DNA from: Halanaerobium saccharolyticum
Lineage (GTDB): Bacteria > Bacillota > Halanaerobiia > Halanaerobiales > Halanaerobiaceae
Direction of reading: 5' to 3'
Assembly (NCBI RefSeq): GCF_003053565.1
Contig: NZ_QAXS01000030.1
Span: forward strand, 1-37,335
Length of the DNA stretch: 37,335 bases
Under the pieces are notes generated by a model. The model had not been told where the DNA came from and did no database searches. It saw nothing but the letters and a program-made list of their open reading frames with translations. Within the stretch, counting starts at the first letter, position 1. Each line of letters opens with the position of its first letter. The position numbers were made by a program, and so were the translations under genes. Shown piece by piece: positions 21,780 through 31,956 of the stretch.

Positions 21780-24700
21780 TTATAAATCAGTTAGTTGATG
21801 CTTGTAATATTCAACTATATATTCATATACTCTTTTATTAACTCTTGCCTGGTTTAATTTATTACCAATTTTTCTAATTCTTGATTCAAATTCTTTAGAT
21901 GATCTTTCATCTTCTTTTAACGCGTTTTTATCTTCTAGTAATTTTTTCTTCGACAAAATATAAGATAGTTCTGCCTCTAAAGATGCTCTTTCATCAGAAT
22001 AGATGTCACCAATTAATTTATGATATTTATATTCTAATTCTTTTTTTAGAGAATCCTCAGTATTATTTTTATTATTTAAAACTTCTTTTAATTCTTGTGC
22101 CTTCTCTTTCTTTTTTTCTATGTCATTTTTTAAAGATTCCCATCTTTCTTTTTCCTGTTGAATATCTTTTTCCTCTATTAGTGGTTCCGATTCATAGGAA
22201 GTAAACTTTTTATAATCTTGGTTTTTTAATAATTTTGTATTATAAATTTTTTGACTACCAACTTCCTGTTTTAAACGATCAACTTCTAGTTTAATAGTTT
22301 TGATTTTTTTCGGTTTTAAATCTAAATTGAAACTATGCTTATTATTTATAATTATTTCCTGTTTTTCATTTTCTTCCATATCCAATTCAAATACTTTATT
22401 AAGTTTAAAATCTACTTTGATTTTTTCTTTAACTCTAGTAGTATAAGGATTAAAAATACGTAAAACTATTCCTTTTTTGTCTTCCGATAATTTTACTGCT
22501 GACAAGTTTGATCCATTCTCTAATTCGATTAATTCCTTCTTATCATCTAAAATGCCATCATGTAGATCAGTTTTTACAAGCTGAAGATCATTATTATAGG
22601 ATAATGCCTCATTATACACTTTTGCTTTTTCATGATTGTCTGAATGGAAATATAGAGCAAATTGGAAATCCATTTCTCTCAAACATTGAGCATCAGGTGT
22701 GTTTATTATCGGCCCGGCATCACCGACTCTGGTTAAAAGATCACCTCTTGCTAACCACCCAACTGACCTAAATAATGTTAAGGCAATACTGTTTTTTGAA
22801 GGTAATATCTCATATTCAGGTAATCCTTTATTTAACACAGCTAATCCATAATCATCATTATTTATATCAACAAAATATTTTTGAGGAAATATGGTTATTG
22901 GTTCAGATTCTCTTGCTCCAATTATTATTCTTTTTAAATTTTCATCAATATCTTCATTGTTGAATTTTTCTGGAATTATATCATGTTTCGTAATATCAAA
23001 TTGAGTTCCTGCATATGATTGTTGTGTTTCTATTTCAGTGGGAAATAATACTCTAAGTCTGTGATCTTTGACAGTGTTTTTTAAATATGTTTTAAATTCA
23101 ATTTTACTTGAATTAGCATTTAATTCAATATAGGTTGTAATTGGTAAATCTCTTCTATCTTGTGAGCGATACTTTCTATCTTTTGTTAAACTTTTTGGGA
23201 TAGACATAACATAATCAACTTTAACTTTAGCTTTCAAAGGACCTACCTCAATAAGTTCTATAGTTGCTTTAGAGTTTTTTGAAGATATAATTTCATCATT
23301 TTCAGGATAAGAATAGTTATATTCATCTCCTGCATCAGCACTATCAACAAACTCTCCTAATCCTTTATAATTTTTGTTATTAACTTTGTCAAAAACATCT
23401 ATCGTTCCATTTTTATTAATATTAACCTTTAACTTATTATTCTCAATAATATTTCCATCCACTTTTACCTTGCCTAATAATTCATCTAGAGACTCGGATT
23501 CTTTTTCTGGTATGGTATATAGAGTTTCATATCCTAACCCTGGAGTTTTATCGAGTTTTACATGTAGCTTATCTTCTTCATTTTGTACTGGTAATCTTAC
23601 TCCTTCAGAATTTAAAATATTGATATCTTTATTCATATTTTCCAGAGTTATTATTGCACTTTTATCTTCAAAATGAGAATTGAACGCTATAATAGCATCA
23701 TCAGCATTATGAAATTTATTTGTTTTAATAAGTTTAGCTAGCTTACTTAATTTTTCATTTTTAATTTTTTTTGAACCATTATAAACTTTACTAAATCGTT
23801 CTTCCATATCTGTGTGCACATCATCAATACTTACTCCACAAATACTGTCATGCGGGTGATTTTTAAGCAGTTCTTTCCATAGATTATTTATTTTTTGACT
23901 CTGATACTTTTCTCCATATAGCCATGCAAACGAAGAAAAGACTTCAGTATGATTACTTAATTCTCTTTCACATTTATCATTCATTGTTTTTAAGTACATT
24001 CTGGCAGACAGAATTCCAGGGAAGACAGATATATATCTTCCGCTATAAAGTTCATTTTCTAGAGTTTGCAGTTCAGGACTTTCAGATTTCACAGCATCTA
24101 AATATTCATTGGGAATACTCTGAGTTACTCTGATATTTTCTAAATCTAGCTCTCTTAATTTGGGTAAAATATCATCAGGTACCATTTCCTGATCATAACC
24201 ATTCATCAAAAGGACATTAGAAGTAGTTGCATAAGGAAAAATCTTTTCAACTTCATTTACAATTCTATCTTCAAACATTTCTTCATATTCTGCTAATCTC
24301 ATAGCATTACGGTAGCTGCTTAAAAAATAGATAGAAGTTAGTTCAGATCCATCTGGACCTTTCCACTTAAATTCTGACTGAACTTCATCAGGATCCATTT
24401 CTACTCCTCGCCATAAAAATAGACCCTCCATATTAAATTCTTTATGGATTTGCACAGTCTGAGATATTTGGCCAAAATTATCTAATAACCAGCCAGCTTT
24501 CATAACATTTCCCAGTTCTTTAGCCATTTGATGACCTATTAACATATTTCTTACTATTGATTCTTCTGATATTAACTGCCAATCTGGCTGCAAATAATAT
24601 GGTCCTAATATTAATCTATTTTCTTTACCATATTTTTTTATAAGGGATTTATATTTCTCAACATCTTTATTTTGTTTTTTCAGTTCATTAAAATAATCTT

Positions 24701-24866
24701 CAATCATTAATGTTTGACCATCTAATACAAACCTATAATTTTGTTCTTTTTCCAGCATCTCAAATAAAGAATCGAAAAAAGGTACTAACCATTCGGTTGT
24801 ATATTTACTGTTTAAAAACCATTCTCTATCCCAATGAGTATGTGATATTATGTGTGCATTTATCAT
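21780..24866 (-). CDS. GH38 alpha-mannosidase, probable mannosylglycerate hydrolase
   Basis: This 1028-residue glycoside hydrolase begins MINAHIISHTHWDREWFLNS. His11 and Asp13 are likely zinc ligands, Asp129 in AGWLLDNFGQISQ is the nucleophile, and a later NHPHDSICG supplies another ligand. Beta-rich C-terminal mannosidase domains follow. The last 160 residues form a charged helical region longer than in MngB-type relatives of about 880 residues. There is no signal peptide, so it acts in the cytoplasm on imported substrate. The neighbouring glycerate kinase favours mannosylglycerate, by analogy with E. coli MngB; other alpha-mannosides remain possible. GAGGAGG lies nine bases before the ATG. 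Confidence 0.9.
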   Translation of the reverse strand: MINAHIISHTHWDREWFLNSKYTTEWLVPFFDSLFEMLEKEQNYRFVLDGQTLMIEDYFNELKKQNKDVEKYKSLIKKYGKENRLILGPYYLQPDWQLISEESIVRNMLIGHQMAKELGNVMKAGWLLDNFGQISQTVQIHKEFNMEGLFLWRGVEMDPDEVQSEFKWKGPDGSELTSIYFLSSYRNAMRLAEYEEMFEDRIVNEVEKIFPYATTSNVLLMNGYDQEMVPDDILPKLRELDLENIRVTQSIPNEYLDAVKSESPELQTLENELYSGRYISVFPGILSARMYLKTMNDKCERELSNHTEVFSSFAWLYGEKYQSQKINNLWKELLKNHPHDSICGVSIDDVHTDMEERFSKVYNGSKKIKNEKLSKLAKLIKTNKFHNADDAIIAFNSHFEDKSAIITLENMNKDINILNSEGVRLPVQNEEDKLHVKLDKTPGLGYETLYTIPEKESESLDELLGKVKVDGNIIENNKLKVNINKNGTIDVFDKVNNKNYKGLGEFVDSADAGDEYNYSYPENDEIISSKNSKATIELIEVGPLKAKVKVDYVMSIPKSLTKDRKYRSQDRRDLPITTYIELNANSSKIEFKTYLKNTVKDHRLRVLFPTEIETQQSYAGTQFDITKHDIIPEKFNNEDIDENLKRIIIGARESEPITIFPQKYFVDINNDDYGLAVLNKGLPEYEILPSKNSIALTLFRSVGWLARGDLLTRVGDAGPIINTPDAQCLREMDFQFALYFHSDNHEKAKVYNEALSYNNDLQLVKTDLHDGILDDKKELIELENGSNLSAVKLSEDKKGIVLRIFNPYTTRVKEKIKVDFKLNKVFELDMEENEKQEIIINNKHSFNLDLKPKKIKTIKLEVDRLKQEVGSQKIYNTKLLKNQDYKKFTSYESEPLIEEKDIQQEKERWESLKNDIEKKKEKAQELKEVLNNKNNTEDSLKKELEYKYHKLIGDIYSDERASLEAELSYILSKKKLLEDKNALKEDERSSKEFESRIRKIGNKLNQARVNKRVYEYIVEYYKHQLTDL

Positions 24867-24888
24867 GAGTGATTTCCTCCTCTATTGA

Positions 24889-25722
24889 TTATCCTTTAAC
24901 AGCACCAGCTGTTAAAGCGCTAACAATGAATCTTTGTAATAAAATAAACATTATAATAGTCGGTATTGTTGCAAAAATACTGGCTGCAGCGGTCAAATGA
25001 ATTGTAATAGCTTCTCCACTTGCCTGATAATTATATATTCCCAAGGATACAGGAAATAAGTTTAAATTATCCAGCAGTATAAAAGGAATTATAAATTGAG
25101 CCCAACTCTGTATCGCATTAAATATTATTGCTGTACTGATTCCCGGCAAGATTATAGGTATTAAAACCCTGGTTAAAAGTTGAAAATTGCTGCACCCATC
25201 AATTCTAGCAGCATCATCTATGCTGGCAGGAACAGAATCAATTGATCCCTTAAGAAGCCAGGTAGTAAATGGAATTTGAATTGCAACATATACAAAAATA
25301 ATTCCGAGATGTGTATCTAACAAACCAATCATATTAAAATAGTTATAAAGTGGTATTGCTATTATTAGTGGTGACATCATTTGGAAAATTAGCAATCCAA
25401 ATAATATCGGTTTCTTAAATTTAAATCTGAATCTAGAAAAAGCAAAAGCCCCCGGTATTGTAACTGCTAGGGTCCCTACTACTGTAAAAAAGGATATTTT
25501 TATTGAATTATAAATAAAAGTTAATATTTTACTGTTGTTTATAATCTGTACATAATTATCTAATTTAAAAGTTTCTGGCAGTAATTTAGGTGGATAACTG
25601 AAAATTTCACTAATTTCTTTCAGTGAAATTGAAAGAGTCCATAGTAATGGGAATAAAAATAGCATTGAAATTACTGCATAACTCAGATATAGAATATAAT
25701 CTTTCAATTTATCTCGAACCAT
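24889..25722 (-). CDS. ABC sugar permease, MalG type
   Basis: This 277-residue membrane protein has six predicted transmembrane segments and the cytoplasmic EAA loop as SIDDAARIDGCSNFQLLTRV. It is the MalG-type partner of the following gene and forms the channel for an oligosaccharide or glycoside importer. It ends RFIVSALTAGAVKG, usual for the family. It lies 21 bases after the MalF-type gene and 22 bases before GH38. No ATP-binding subunit is encoded in the window, so a shared ATPase elsewhere (MsmX/UgpC-like) is likely. Confidence 0.93.
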   Translation of the reverse strand: MVRDKLKDYILYLSYAVISMLFLFPLLWTLSISLKEISEIFSYPPKLLPETFKLDNYVQIINNSKILTFIYNSIKISFFTVVGTLAVTIPGAFAFSRFRFKFKKPILFGLLIFQMMSPLIIAIPLYNYFNMIGLLDTHLGIIFVYVAIQIPFTTWLLKGSIDSVPASIDDAARIDGCSNFQLLTRVLIPIILPGISTAIIFNAIQSWAQFIIPFILLDNLNLFPVSLGIYNYQASGEAITIHLTAAASIFATIPTIIMFILLQRFIVSALTAGAVKG

Positions 25723-25743
25723 AATAATTAACCCCCTTTTTAT

Positions 25744-26610
25744 TTATTCTTCACTGATTACAAAATTATAATAAAATAAAGTAATGGAAAGGTTTATGAA
25801 AAATAATATAACTGCCAGCACACTACCTCTGCCAAGTTCTAAATGTCCAAATACGGTATTATAGATGTTTAAAGAAATTACCTCAGTTGATCTACCTGGA
25901 CCGCCTCCTGTCAAAGCCATAATCATATCAAATGTATTAAAAGTATAAATTGTTATTAAAACCATGTTTATAAAAATTACAGGCTTTAATTGGGGTATAG
26001 TGATTTTAAAGAATTTATCCAAAGTGGACGCACCATCAATACTGGCTGCTTCATATAACTCTTCTGATATTTGCTTCAGACCACCATATAAAATTATCAT
26101 GGAAAATGCAGTTCCCCTCCAAACATTTGCAATAATTACTGAATATAGAGCTAAGTCCTGACTTGATAAAAATGATATCTTTGTATTAAATAACAATTGA
26201 ATAAAATAATTTAAAATACCATAATTGGCTTCTGATAAAAACAAGTTCCAGATAACACCAATAATAACCCCTGGTATTACCCAGGCCATAAGCACAATCA
26301 ATCTAACTACCAATGTTCCTTTAAGATTTCTTCTTTCCCCTTCATCAATTAGAGTAGCTATTATCAAACCAAAAAATAATTGCAAAAACATACTTGCAAA
26401 TACAAAAATTATAGTGATTTTTAACATTTCCCAAAAATTGGGATTAGATAATACATATTGATATGCTGAAATTCCATAAGAATAAATTTCTTTATCTAAT
26501 CTAATATCTGTTAAACTATATCTAAAGACTTCTACAATCGGAAATAGGTAAAAAAGTATTAACATTAATAATAAAGGAGTTATGTATTTATAAAAGTTTC
26601 TTTCTTTCAT
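25744..26610 (-). CDS. ABC sugar permease, MalF type
   Basis: This 288-residue protein has six predicted transmembrane segments. The EAA loop is ELYEAASIDGASTLDKFFKI and is followed by MALTGGGPGRSTEVISLNIY, a hallmark of MalF-like permeases in the CUT1 family. It would pair with the MalG-type protein. An inverted repeat in the gap to the binding-protein gene (26632-26656) may tune expression between the two. Confidence 0.93.
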   Translation of the reverse strand: MKERNFYKYITPLLLMLILFYLFPIVEVFRYSLTDIRLDKEIYSYGISAYQYVLSNPNFWEMLKITIIFVFASMFLQLFFGLIIATLIDEGERRNLKGTLVVRLIVLMAWVIPGVIIGVIWNLFLSEANYGILNYFIQLLFNTKISFLSSQDLALYSVIIANVWRGTAFSMIILYGGLKQISEELYEAASIDGASTLDKFFKITIPQLKPVIFINMVLITIYTFNTFDMIMALTGGGPGRSTEVISLNIYNTVFGHLELGRGSVLAVILFFINLSITLFYYNFVISEE

Positions 26611-26628
26611 CTAATTTCACCCCAAGTT

Positions 26629-26660
26629 TTATAATAGCCCCGATCTCTCAGGGCTATTAT
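26629..26660 (-). promoter_or_regulatory. intercistronic hairpin between binding-protein and permease genes
   Basis: On the minus strand ATAGCCC and GGGCTAT flank a ten-base loop with only a weak T-rich tail. Hairpins after binding-protein genes in ABC operons commonly stabilise the upstream message or cause partial termination, which raises the binding protein above the permeases. That role is inferred. Confidence 0.55.
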
Positions 26661-26677
26661 ATTATTTGATAAGCTTT

Positions 26678-27997
26678 CTAATTCATCTCTTCATATTCAG
26701 CCATAACATTATTCCACATTGAATCTACTGCTTCTTCTGGAGTTTTATTTCCATCAATTACATCAGCAAGAGCAACCTGGAATTCAGTTGACAGATTAGT
26801 ATAAATGGGATAACCAGGTCTTACATGGCCATTTTCCATAATACTTTGAATTTTGTCCATCCAGGGATTATCGGAATAATAAGTATATTCATTGTAAATA
26901 CTGTTTCGAGTAGGTAAGTATCCTCCAACTTTGGTCCATTCTTTCATTCCTTCTTTACCAAAATACATTTCATCAAGGAATCTCATTGCAGCAGCTTTTT
27001 TATCAGGATCTTCTGTAGTTATCCCCCATGTCCAGCCACCAACAGCAGTTGCCTCTAAATCACTACTGATCTGAGGTATAGGAGCAATATCCCATTTTTT
27101 ATTAAATTCTTCTCTTCCCATATTTTCCGCTAACTGATTTATCTGCCAGTTACCCCCAATAAACATTGCGACATTATTACCAATTACATCACCATTAATA
27201 TCAGCTTCTAAAGTAATATTTGTTACCCTTCTAGGTGTAACTCCTGAGTCAACTAATCTTTTAATATATTCAAATACATTGATCATATATTCTCTGTTTT
27301 CACCTTCATTAAAAACAGGTTTTCCGTTTTCGTTTATTAACTTACCTCCTTGAGCCCAGAAATATGGTAAGTTACAAATTGTTGTCGCTTCACCTCTTCC
27401 AGCTGAAAAAAGGAAGCCTTCCATATTGTTATCAGCTGTCACTTCTTTAGCTACTTCAATTAACTCATCCCAATTATTAGGTGGTGTATCAATAAGATCC
27501 TTTCTATAATATAACATTCTAACATCAGTAGTAAACCATAATGCTTTAACATTACCGTCATTATCTAACATGCCCTCTTTAGCAAAGGGAACAAGATCAT
27601 TAATTTCTTTTTCAGTCAAAAATTCATTTAGTGGTTCTAGTTTATCTTTAAAAATAGGTAAGTAAAATGAGTCAATTTGAGCAACATCAGGGATATTACC
27701 AGCTGACTCTTGCTGTAGTAGTTTTAACATCTGTCCTGAAATATCTCCAGTTAATACTTGAGGATTAATTTTGACATCTGGATTTCTTTTAGCAAAACGT
27801 AAAGCTGAATCTTTTAACACATTTTCTCTATCTTCATAAGGATTGGATAAAGAATAGTAAGGTAAAGCAGCCCAGCTTAATTCAATAGAGGCCTCATTAT
27901 CTCCGATTTGTTCAGATGTAACTAAATTATCTTGTGCATAAACTCCAAAAGAAAACATCAACATTAATGATAAAGTTATGATTAATATTTTACGCAT
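26678..27997 (-). CDS. extracellular solute-binding protein (family 1)
   Basis: This 439-residue protein has a signal peptide MRKILIITLSLMLMFSFGVY with cleavage near AQDN and no lipobox Cys. The mature part has family 1 sugar-binding features: DVAQIDSFYLPIFKDKLEPL, then WFTTDVRMLYYRKDLIDTPP with NWDEL, then NVAMFIGGNWQINQL. It would deliver a sugar or glycoside to the two permeases. GGGGG lies before the ATG at 27997. It is the first gene of the operon and follows a LacI-type operator. The ligand is inferred from the downstream mannosidase and glycerate kinase. Confidence 0.93.
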   Translation of the reverse strand: MRKILIITLSLMLMFSFGVYAQDNLVTSEQIGDNEASIELSWAALPYYSLSNPYEDRENVLKDSALRFAKRNPDVKINPQVLTGDISGQMLKLLQQESAGNIPDVAQIDSFYLPIFKDKLEPLNEFLTEKEINDLVPFAKEGMLDNDGNVKALWFTTDVRMLYYRKDLIDTPPNNWDELIEVAKEVTADNNMEGFLFSAGRGEATTICNLPYFWAQGGKLINENGKPVFNEGENREYMINVFEYIKRLVDSGVTPRRVTNITLEADINGDVIGNNVAMFIGGNWQINQLAENMGREEFNKKWDIAPIPQISSDLEATAVGGWTWGITTEDPDKKAAAMRFLDEMYFGKEGMKEWTKVGGYLPTRNSIYNEYTYYSDNPWMDKIQSIMENGHVRPGYPIYTNLSTEFQVALADVIDGNKTPEEAVDSMWNNVMAEYEEMN

Positions 27998-28024
27998 TTT
28001 AATTCCCCCTAATTTTTTAAAATC

Positions 28025-28053
28025 ATTATAATAAGCAAACTAATAAAACCCAA
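28025..28053 (-). promoter_or_regulatory. promoter of the mannosylglycerate-type operon
   Basis: On the minus strand TTGGGT (28048-28053) and TATAAT (28025-28030) are 17 bases apart, ahead of the binding-protein gene starting at 27997. A second TATAAT lies at 28071-28076 with a weak -35. Confidence 0.5.
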
Positions 28054-28110
28054 AATACTAAATCTTAATTATTATACATTTATCACCACCTCAAAATATT
28101 ATTTCAAAAT

Positions 28111-28130
28111 TTGCGGTATCGTTCCCGCAA
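28111..28130. promoter_or_regulatory. LacI-type operator ahead of the transport operon
   Basis: TTGCGGTATCGTTCCCGCAA is a near-perfect 20-bp palindrome with a central CG, typical of LacI/GalR operators. It lies between the stop of the regulator gene and the promoter of the binding-protein gene. A matching site lies before the regulator gene itself. Confidence 0.75.
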
Positions 28131-28136
28131 ATAAAA

Positions 28137-29147
<1,011 letters not shown>

Positions 29148-29157
29148 TCACTCCAAT

Positions 29158-29177
29158 CTGCGGTAACGTTCCCTCAA
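29158..29177. promoter_or_regulatory. LacI-type operator ahead of the regulator gene
   Basis: CTGCGGTAACGTTCCCTCAA matches the operator at 28111-28130 at most positions (TGCGGTANCGTTCCC). It lies 17 bases upstream of the regulator's start codon, in its leader, consistent with autoregulation. Confidence 0.7.
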
Positions 29178-29309
29178 AGCTCTATTAACTTATTTCTATA
29201 CTGATTAAAAAAATCCTTCTTTTATTTTAGAAAAATTCAAAATAAATTTAAAGTAAATTACTATTTTATGAAAATAAGTTTTATCTCCTACACCTAACCC
29301 TAAACATTC

Positions 29310-29383
29310 TGTGAATATAACACGAATTTCTTGCCAATCTGAGTTAAAGGTGATAAACTAAAATCAAGGTGTGAATATAACAC
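29310..29383. repeat. 14-bp direct repeats ahead of the tyrosine recombinase
   Basis: TGTGAATATAACAC occurs at 29310-29323 and again at 29370-29383, exactly 60 bp apart. Each copy has GTG and CAC ends. A small inverted repeat CTATTTT/AAAATAG follows (29384-29400). They lie just before the recombinase gene and may be recombinase binding sites or a recombination junction. Confidence 0.55.
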
Positions 29384-29426
29384 TATTTTATACAAAATAG
29401 AGTGAAAAGGAGTTGAAACTTTAAAA

Positions 29427-30092
29427 ATGCCAAAAAGAGGAAGAAGAATACCTGAAGTGCTGAGCGAGGAAGAACAGAAAAAATTATTAGGAATTTTCAA
29501 TGAAAGATATCCAACTGCATTGAGAAATAAAACTATGATCAGGTTAATGCTGAAAGCTGGATTAAGATTAGCAGAAACTTTAAATCTAAAATGGAGTAAT
29601 ATAAATTTTCCTGCTGCTAAATTATCAGTTGTCGAAGGTAAGGGAAGAAAAGATAGAAATCTCTGGCTGGGAGAAAAAACTTTGAACCAATTGGGGAAGT
29701 GGAGAGAAAGACAACAAAAAATTTTAACTGAAAAGAATTTGAGGAATGAAAGCAATTTAGTTTTTACTACTTTAACAGGAAATCAACTAAATGAAGCTAA
29801 TGTAAGAAAAATGGTTTATAGATATGCCAAAAAAGCTAGTATTCAGGAAGAAGTTGAAAAAAAGTATAGAGATGAGGAAGGAAATGAATTAGAGGAAACT
29901 TATCTACAGAAGAAGGTAAGCCCTCATGTGTTAAGACATACCTTTGCTACGGAATTATATAGGATGACTAATGATTTACGGAAGGTACAGAAAACTTTAG
30001 GGCACAGCAGTATTCAAACGACTATGATCTATACCCATCTGGTTGATGAGGAGCTGGAGAATGATATGAAGAAGCTGGATGAAAAATATTAA
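29427..30092 (+). CDS. tyrosine recombinase / XerC-like integrase (no core-binding domain)
   Basis: This 221-residue enzyme contains the full catalytic set: Arg in KAGLRLAETLNLKW, Lys in GKGRKDR, HVLRHTFATELY (HxxR), KTLGHSSIQTT and the nucleophile Tyr in MIYTHL. It lacks most of the N-terminal SAM-like domain, so it is shorter than XerC/D (about 300 residues). It could integrate or rearrange DNA or catalyse cassette exchange. It is an intact paralogue of the IS-truncated gene at 93-605. GGAG lies upstream at longer than normal spacing. Two direct repeats lie in front. Confidence 0.92.
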   Translation: MPKRGRRIPEVLSEEEQKKLLGIFNERYPTALRNKTMIRLMLKAGLRLAETLNLKWSNINFPAAKLSVVEGKGRKDRNLWLGEKTLNQLGKWRERQQKILTEKNLRNESNLVFTTLTGNQLNEANVRKMVYRYAKKASIQEEVEKKYRDEEGNELEETYLQKKVSPHVLRHTFATELYRMTNDLRKVQKTLGHSSIQTTMIYTHLVDEELENDMKKLDEKY

Positions 30093-30111
30093 TTTAGAAA
30101 GGATATTTAAA

Positions 30112-30492
30112 ATGAACACAATCAAAATTGGAAATAAAACTTTTGAAGAGTGGCAAGAACAATGGATTGAAATTGGTGAATATAAAAATATCGACTTTTC
30201 TAAATACAATAAAAATATTGGTATATATAAGATTATTTTAGATAAAAAAGTTGTTTATATTGGTAGAGCTACAGAGTATGATAATGGAGGATTTAGAAAA
30301 AGATTAAGTGATTATACAAGAAAATCAGAAAGTGCTAGAAGTTATAATTCAGGGAAAAAATTAAAACAAAATATTAAAAACGCAGATATTGAAATTATAA
30401 TAGTTGGTAATGATTTAGCTGCTGTAGAAATAACAAAAAGATTAGAACATTTAATGATTGCAATACATTGGCCGAAATGGAATAGAAATTAA
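30112..30492 (+). CDS. GIY-YIG nuclease-domain protein
   Basis: This 126-residue protein has the GIY-YIG core as IGIYKIILDKKVVYIGRATE, followed by GGFRKRLSDYTR (Arg of the active site) and, later, a Glu in AAVEITKRLEHLMIAIHWPK. It probably cleaves DNA or acts as a small nuclease of uncertain role. The ATG at 30112 is preferred to 30079 because GAAAGG lies upstream and the longer form overlaps the recombinase stop. It follows the recombinase by 19 bases on the same strand. Confidence 0.82.
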   Translation: MNTIKIGNKTFEEWQEQWIEIGEYKNIDFSKYNKNIGIYKIILDKKVVYIGRATEYDNGGFRKRLSDYTRKSESARSYNSGKKLKQNIKNADIEIIIVGNDLAAVEITKRLEHLMIAIHWPKWNRN

Positions 30493-30568
30493 CTAAATAA
30501 CTATAGGTTTATTTAAAATATTGGGATTAAAAGGTTGGATCATAATTTACAGTTAATATAAGAGTAAT

Positions 30569-30602
30569 TTGCCAGACTAAGTATTAAAGAAAGTCTGGCA
30601 TT
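30569..30602 (+). terminator. hairpin terminator after the GIY-YIG gene
   Basis: TGCCAGACT and AGTCTGGCA form a 9-bp perfect stem (30570-30578 and 30592-30600) around a 13-base loop. It is T-rich only before the stem on this strand, so efficiency may be modest. It lies between the convergent genes. Confidence 0.6.
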
Positions 30603-30639
30603 AATCAAATAACTTTATATTATTAACCTCATTTTAATT

Positions 30640-30939
30640 CTATAGTTCTTCATAACATTCCTTGCATAACTGACCTACTCCTGTTACATAATGTTCTCTG
30701 TTATCCACTTTTTCACTTACTTTAACATCAGTTTTTTTGCCGCACAAAACACACTTCTCATATTCACCTGAAGTCGATTTGACTTCACCTTTCGGCTTAA
30801 TATCATAAATTTTTATTCCCAGATCAGATAATACTTTTTTTACTAAATCATAGCTGATTCCATTATTTTTAGCATATTCTTTTAACTGATCTCTGGTTAA
30901 ATATCCTTGTTCTTGAAACTTATCTTTTAAATATCTCAT
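30640..30939 (-). CDS. zinc-finger hypothetical protein (99 aa)
   Basis: This 99-residue protein has an N-terminal helical region resembling a small helix-turn-helix (LTRDQLKEYAKNNGISYDLV) and a C-terminal zinc-binding pair KCVLCGKKTD and QLCKECYEEL. I recognise no family. The ATG at 30939 is preferred to 30945 because of spacing from GGAAG. It is the last gene of the minus-strand polysaccharide cluster, 13 bases after the epimerase, but its product does not look like a polysaccharide enzyme. Confidence 0.6.
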   Translation of the reverse strand: MRYLKDKFQEQGYLTRDQLKEYAKNNGISYDLVKKVLSDLGIKIYDIKPKGEVKSTSGEYEKCVLCGKKTDVKVSEKVDNREHYVTGVGQLCKECYEEL

Positions 30940-30952
30940 TATCATACTTCCT

Positions 30953-31864
30953 TTATTTTGAGTAATACTCTACTGTTTGTTCCAACCCTGCTTTAAAATC
31001 ATAATCAGGAGTCCAATCTAAAAGTTCTTTAGCTTTTCCGTTGGCCAGGGAAGAATGCAATATATCCCCTTTGCGTGCCTCTTCATAAATAGCTTTTAAA
31101 TTATATGGTAGAATTAAATTTAAATATTCTACTAGATCATTAACACTATCTCTGCTTTCAGTACTGATATTAACCAGGGTATTATCTCCTGTTTCCAAAG
31201 CAAGAAGGTTAGCTTTTACTATATCATAGACATGAATAAAATCTCTAGTTTGTTGACCATCTCCAAAAATAACTGGTCTATCTTTAGCCAACATCTTATC
31301 GACAAAGATAGAAACAACTCCACCTTCACCTTTAGGATCCTGACGAGGTCCATAAACATTGGCGTAGCGGAAGATAGTATATTTCAGATCATAAAGCTCA
31401 TTGTACATCTTTATGTAATGTTCTGGTGTATGTTTACTAATTCCATATGGTGACATCGCTTTTATCGGGTGTTCTTCATCTATAGGTAAATAATCAGGTT
31501 CTCCATAAACAGCAGCAGAAGAGGCATAAACAATTTTCTCAACTTCGTATTCTCTAGACATCTCTAAAACTTTAATTGTTCCTAAAATATTATTTTGAGC
31601 ATCAAAGAGAGGATCTTTGATTGAATGCTGGACATCTATCTGAGCTGCATGATGAATTACATGTGTAATATTATTTTCCTCAAAAACTTTCTCCAATTCC
31701 TGATCACTAATATCCAGCTGATAAAATTCAGCCTTTTCATTTAAATTCTCTTTTTTACCTGAGCTTAGATTATCAACCACTATTACTTTATGGCCTTCTT
31801 CAATTAAGCCATCTACTATATTGGAGCCAATAAACCCCGCTCCACCTGTTACTAATACTTCCAT
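30953..31864 (-). CDS. galE: NAD-dependent sugar epimerase (UDP-glucose/UDP-GlcNAc 4-epimerase type)
   Basis: This 303-residue short-chain dehydrogenase-type enzyme begins MEVLVTGGAGFIGSNIVDGL (NAD-binding GxxGxxG). It has the catalytic YxxxK in SPYGISKHTPEHY with the Ser in YASSAAVYG, and YANVYGPRQDP near the middle. It would supply an epimerised UDP-sugar for polysaccharide synthesis. The exact substrate is not visible; 4-epimerase is the closest fit. The ATG at 31864 gives the standard start, though 31870 also has a plausible GGGAG. Confidence 0.88.
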   Translation of the reverse strand: MEVLVTGGAGFIGSNIVDGLIEEGHKVIVVDNLSSGKKENLNEKAEFYQLDISDQELEKVFEENNITHVIHHAAQIDVQHSIKDPLFDAQNNILGTIKVLEMSREYEVEKIVYASSAAVYGEPDYLPIDEEHPIKAMSPYGISKHTPEHYIKMYNELYDLKYTIFRYANVYGPRQDPKGEGGVVSIFVDKMLAKDRPVIFGDGQQTRDFIHVYDIVKANLLALETGDNTLVNISTESRDSVNDLVEYLNLILPYNLKAIYEEARKGDILHSSLANGKAKELLDWTPDYDFKAGLEQTVEYYSK

Positions 31865-31895
31865 GAACATTCAACTCCCTTTATCCGAATAATAA

Positions 31896-31930
31896 AACAC
31901 CCGCTGTTGCAAAATAATAGCACCGGGTAA
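31896..31930 (-). terminator. hairpin between sugar transferase and epimerase
   Basis: On the minus strand ACCCGGTGC and GCAACAGCGGGT form an imperfect stem followed by GTTTTATT. It may be a terminator or attenuator inside the cluster. Confidence 0.4.
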
Positions 31931-31956
31931 TTAATATCTGATTTAATTATTTCTTC

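Noticed and set aside
22508-24133. Plus-strand ORFs inside the mannosidase gene
   Set aside because: Antisense shadows of the GH38 gene; products are low-complexity and lack start signals.
29300-29755. Minus-strand ORF with hydrophobic product
   Set aside because: It lies antisense to the intact tyrosine recombinase and has no ribosome binding site.
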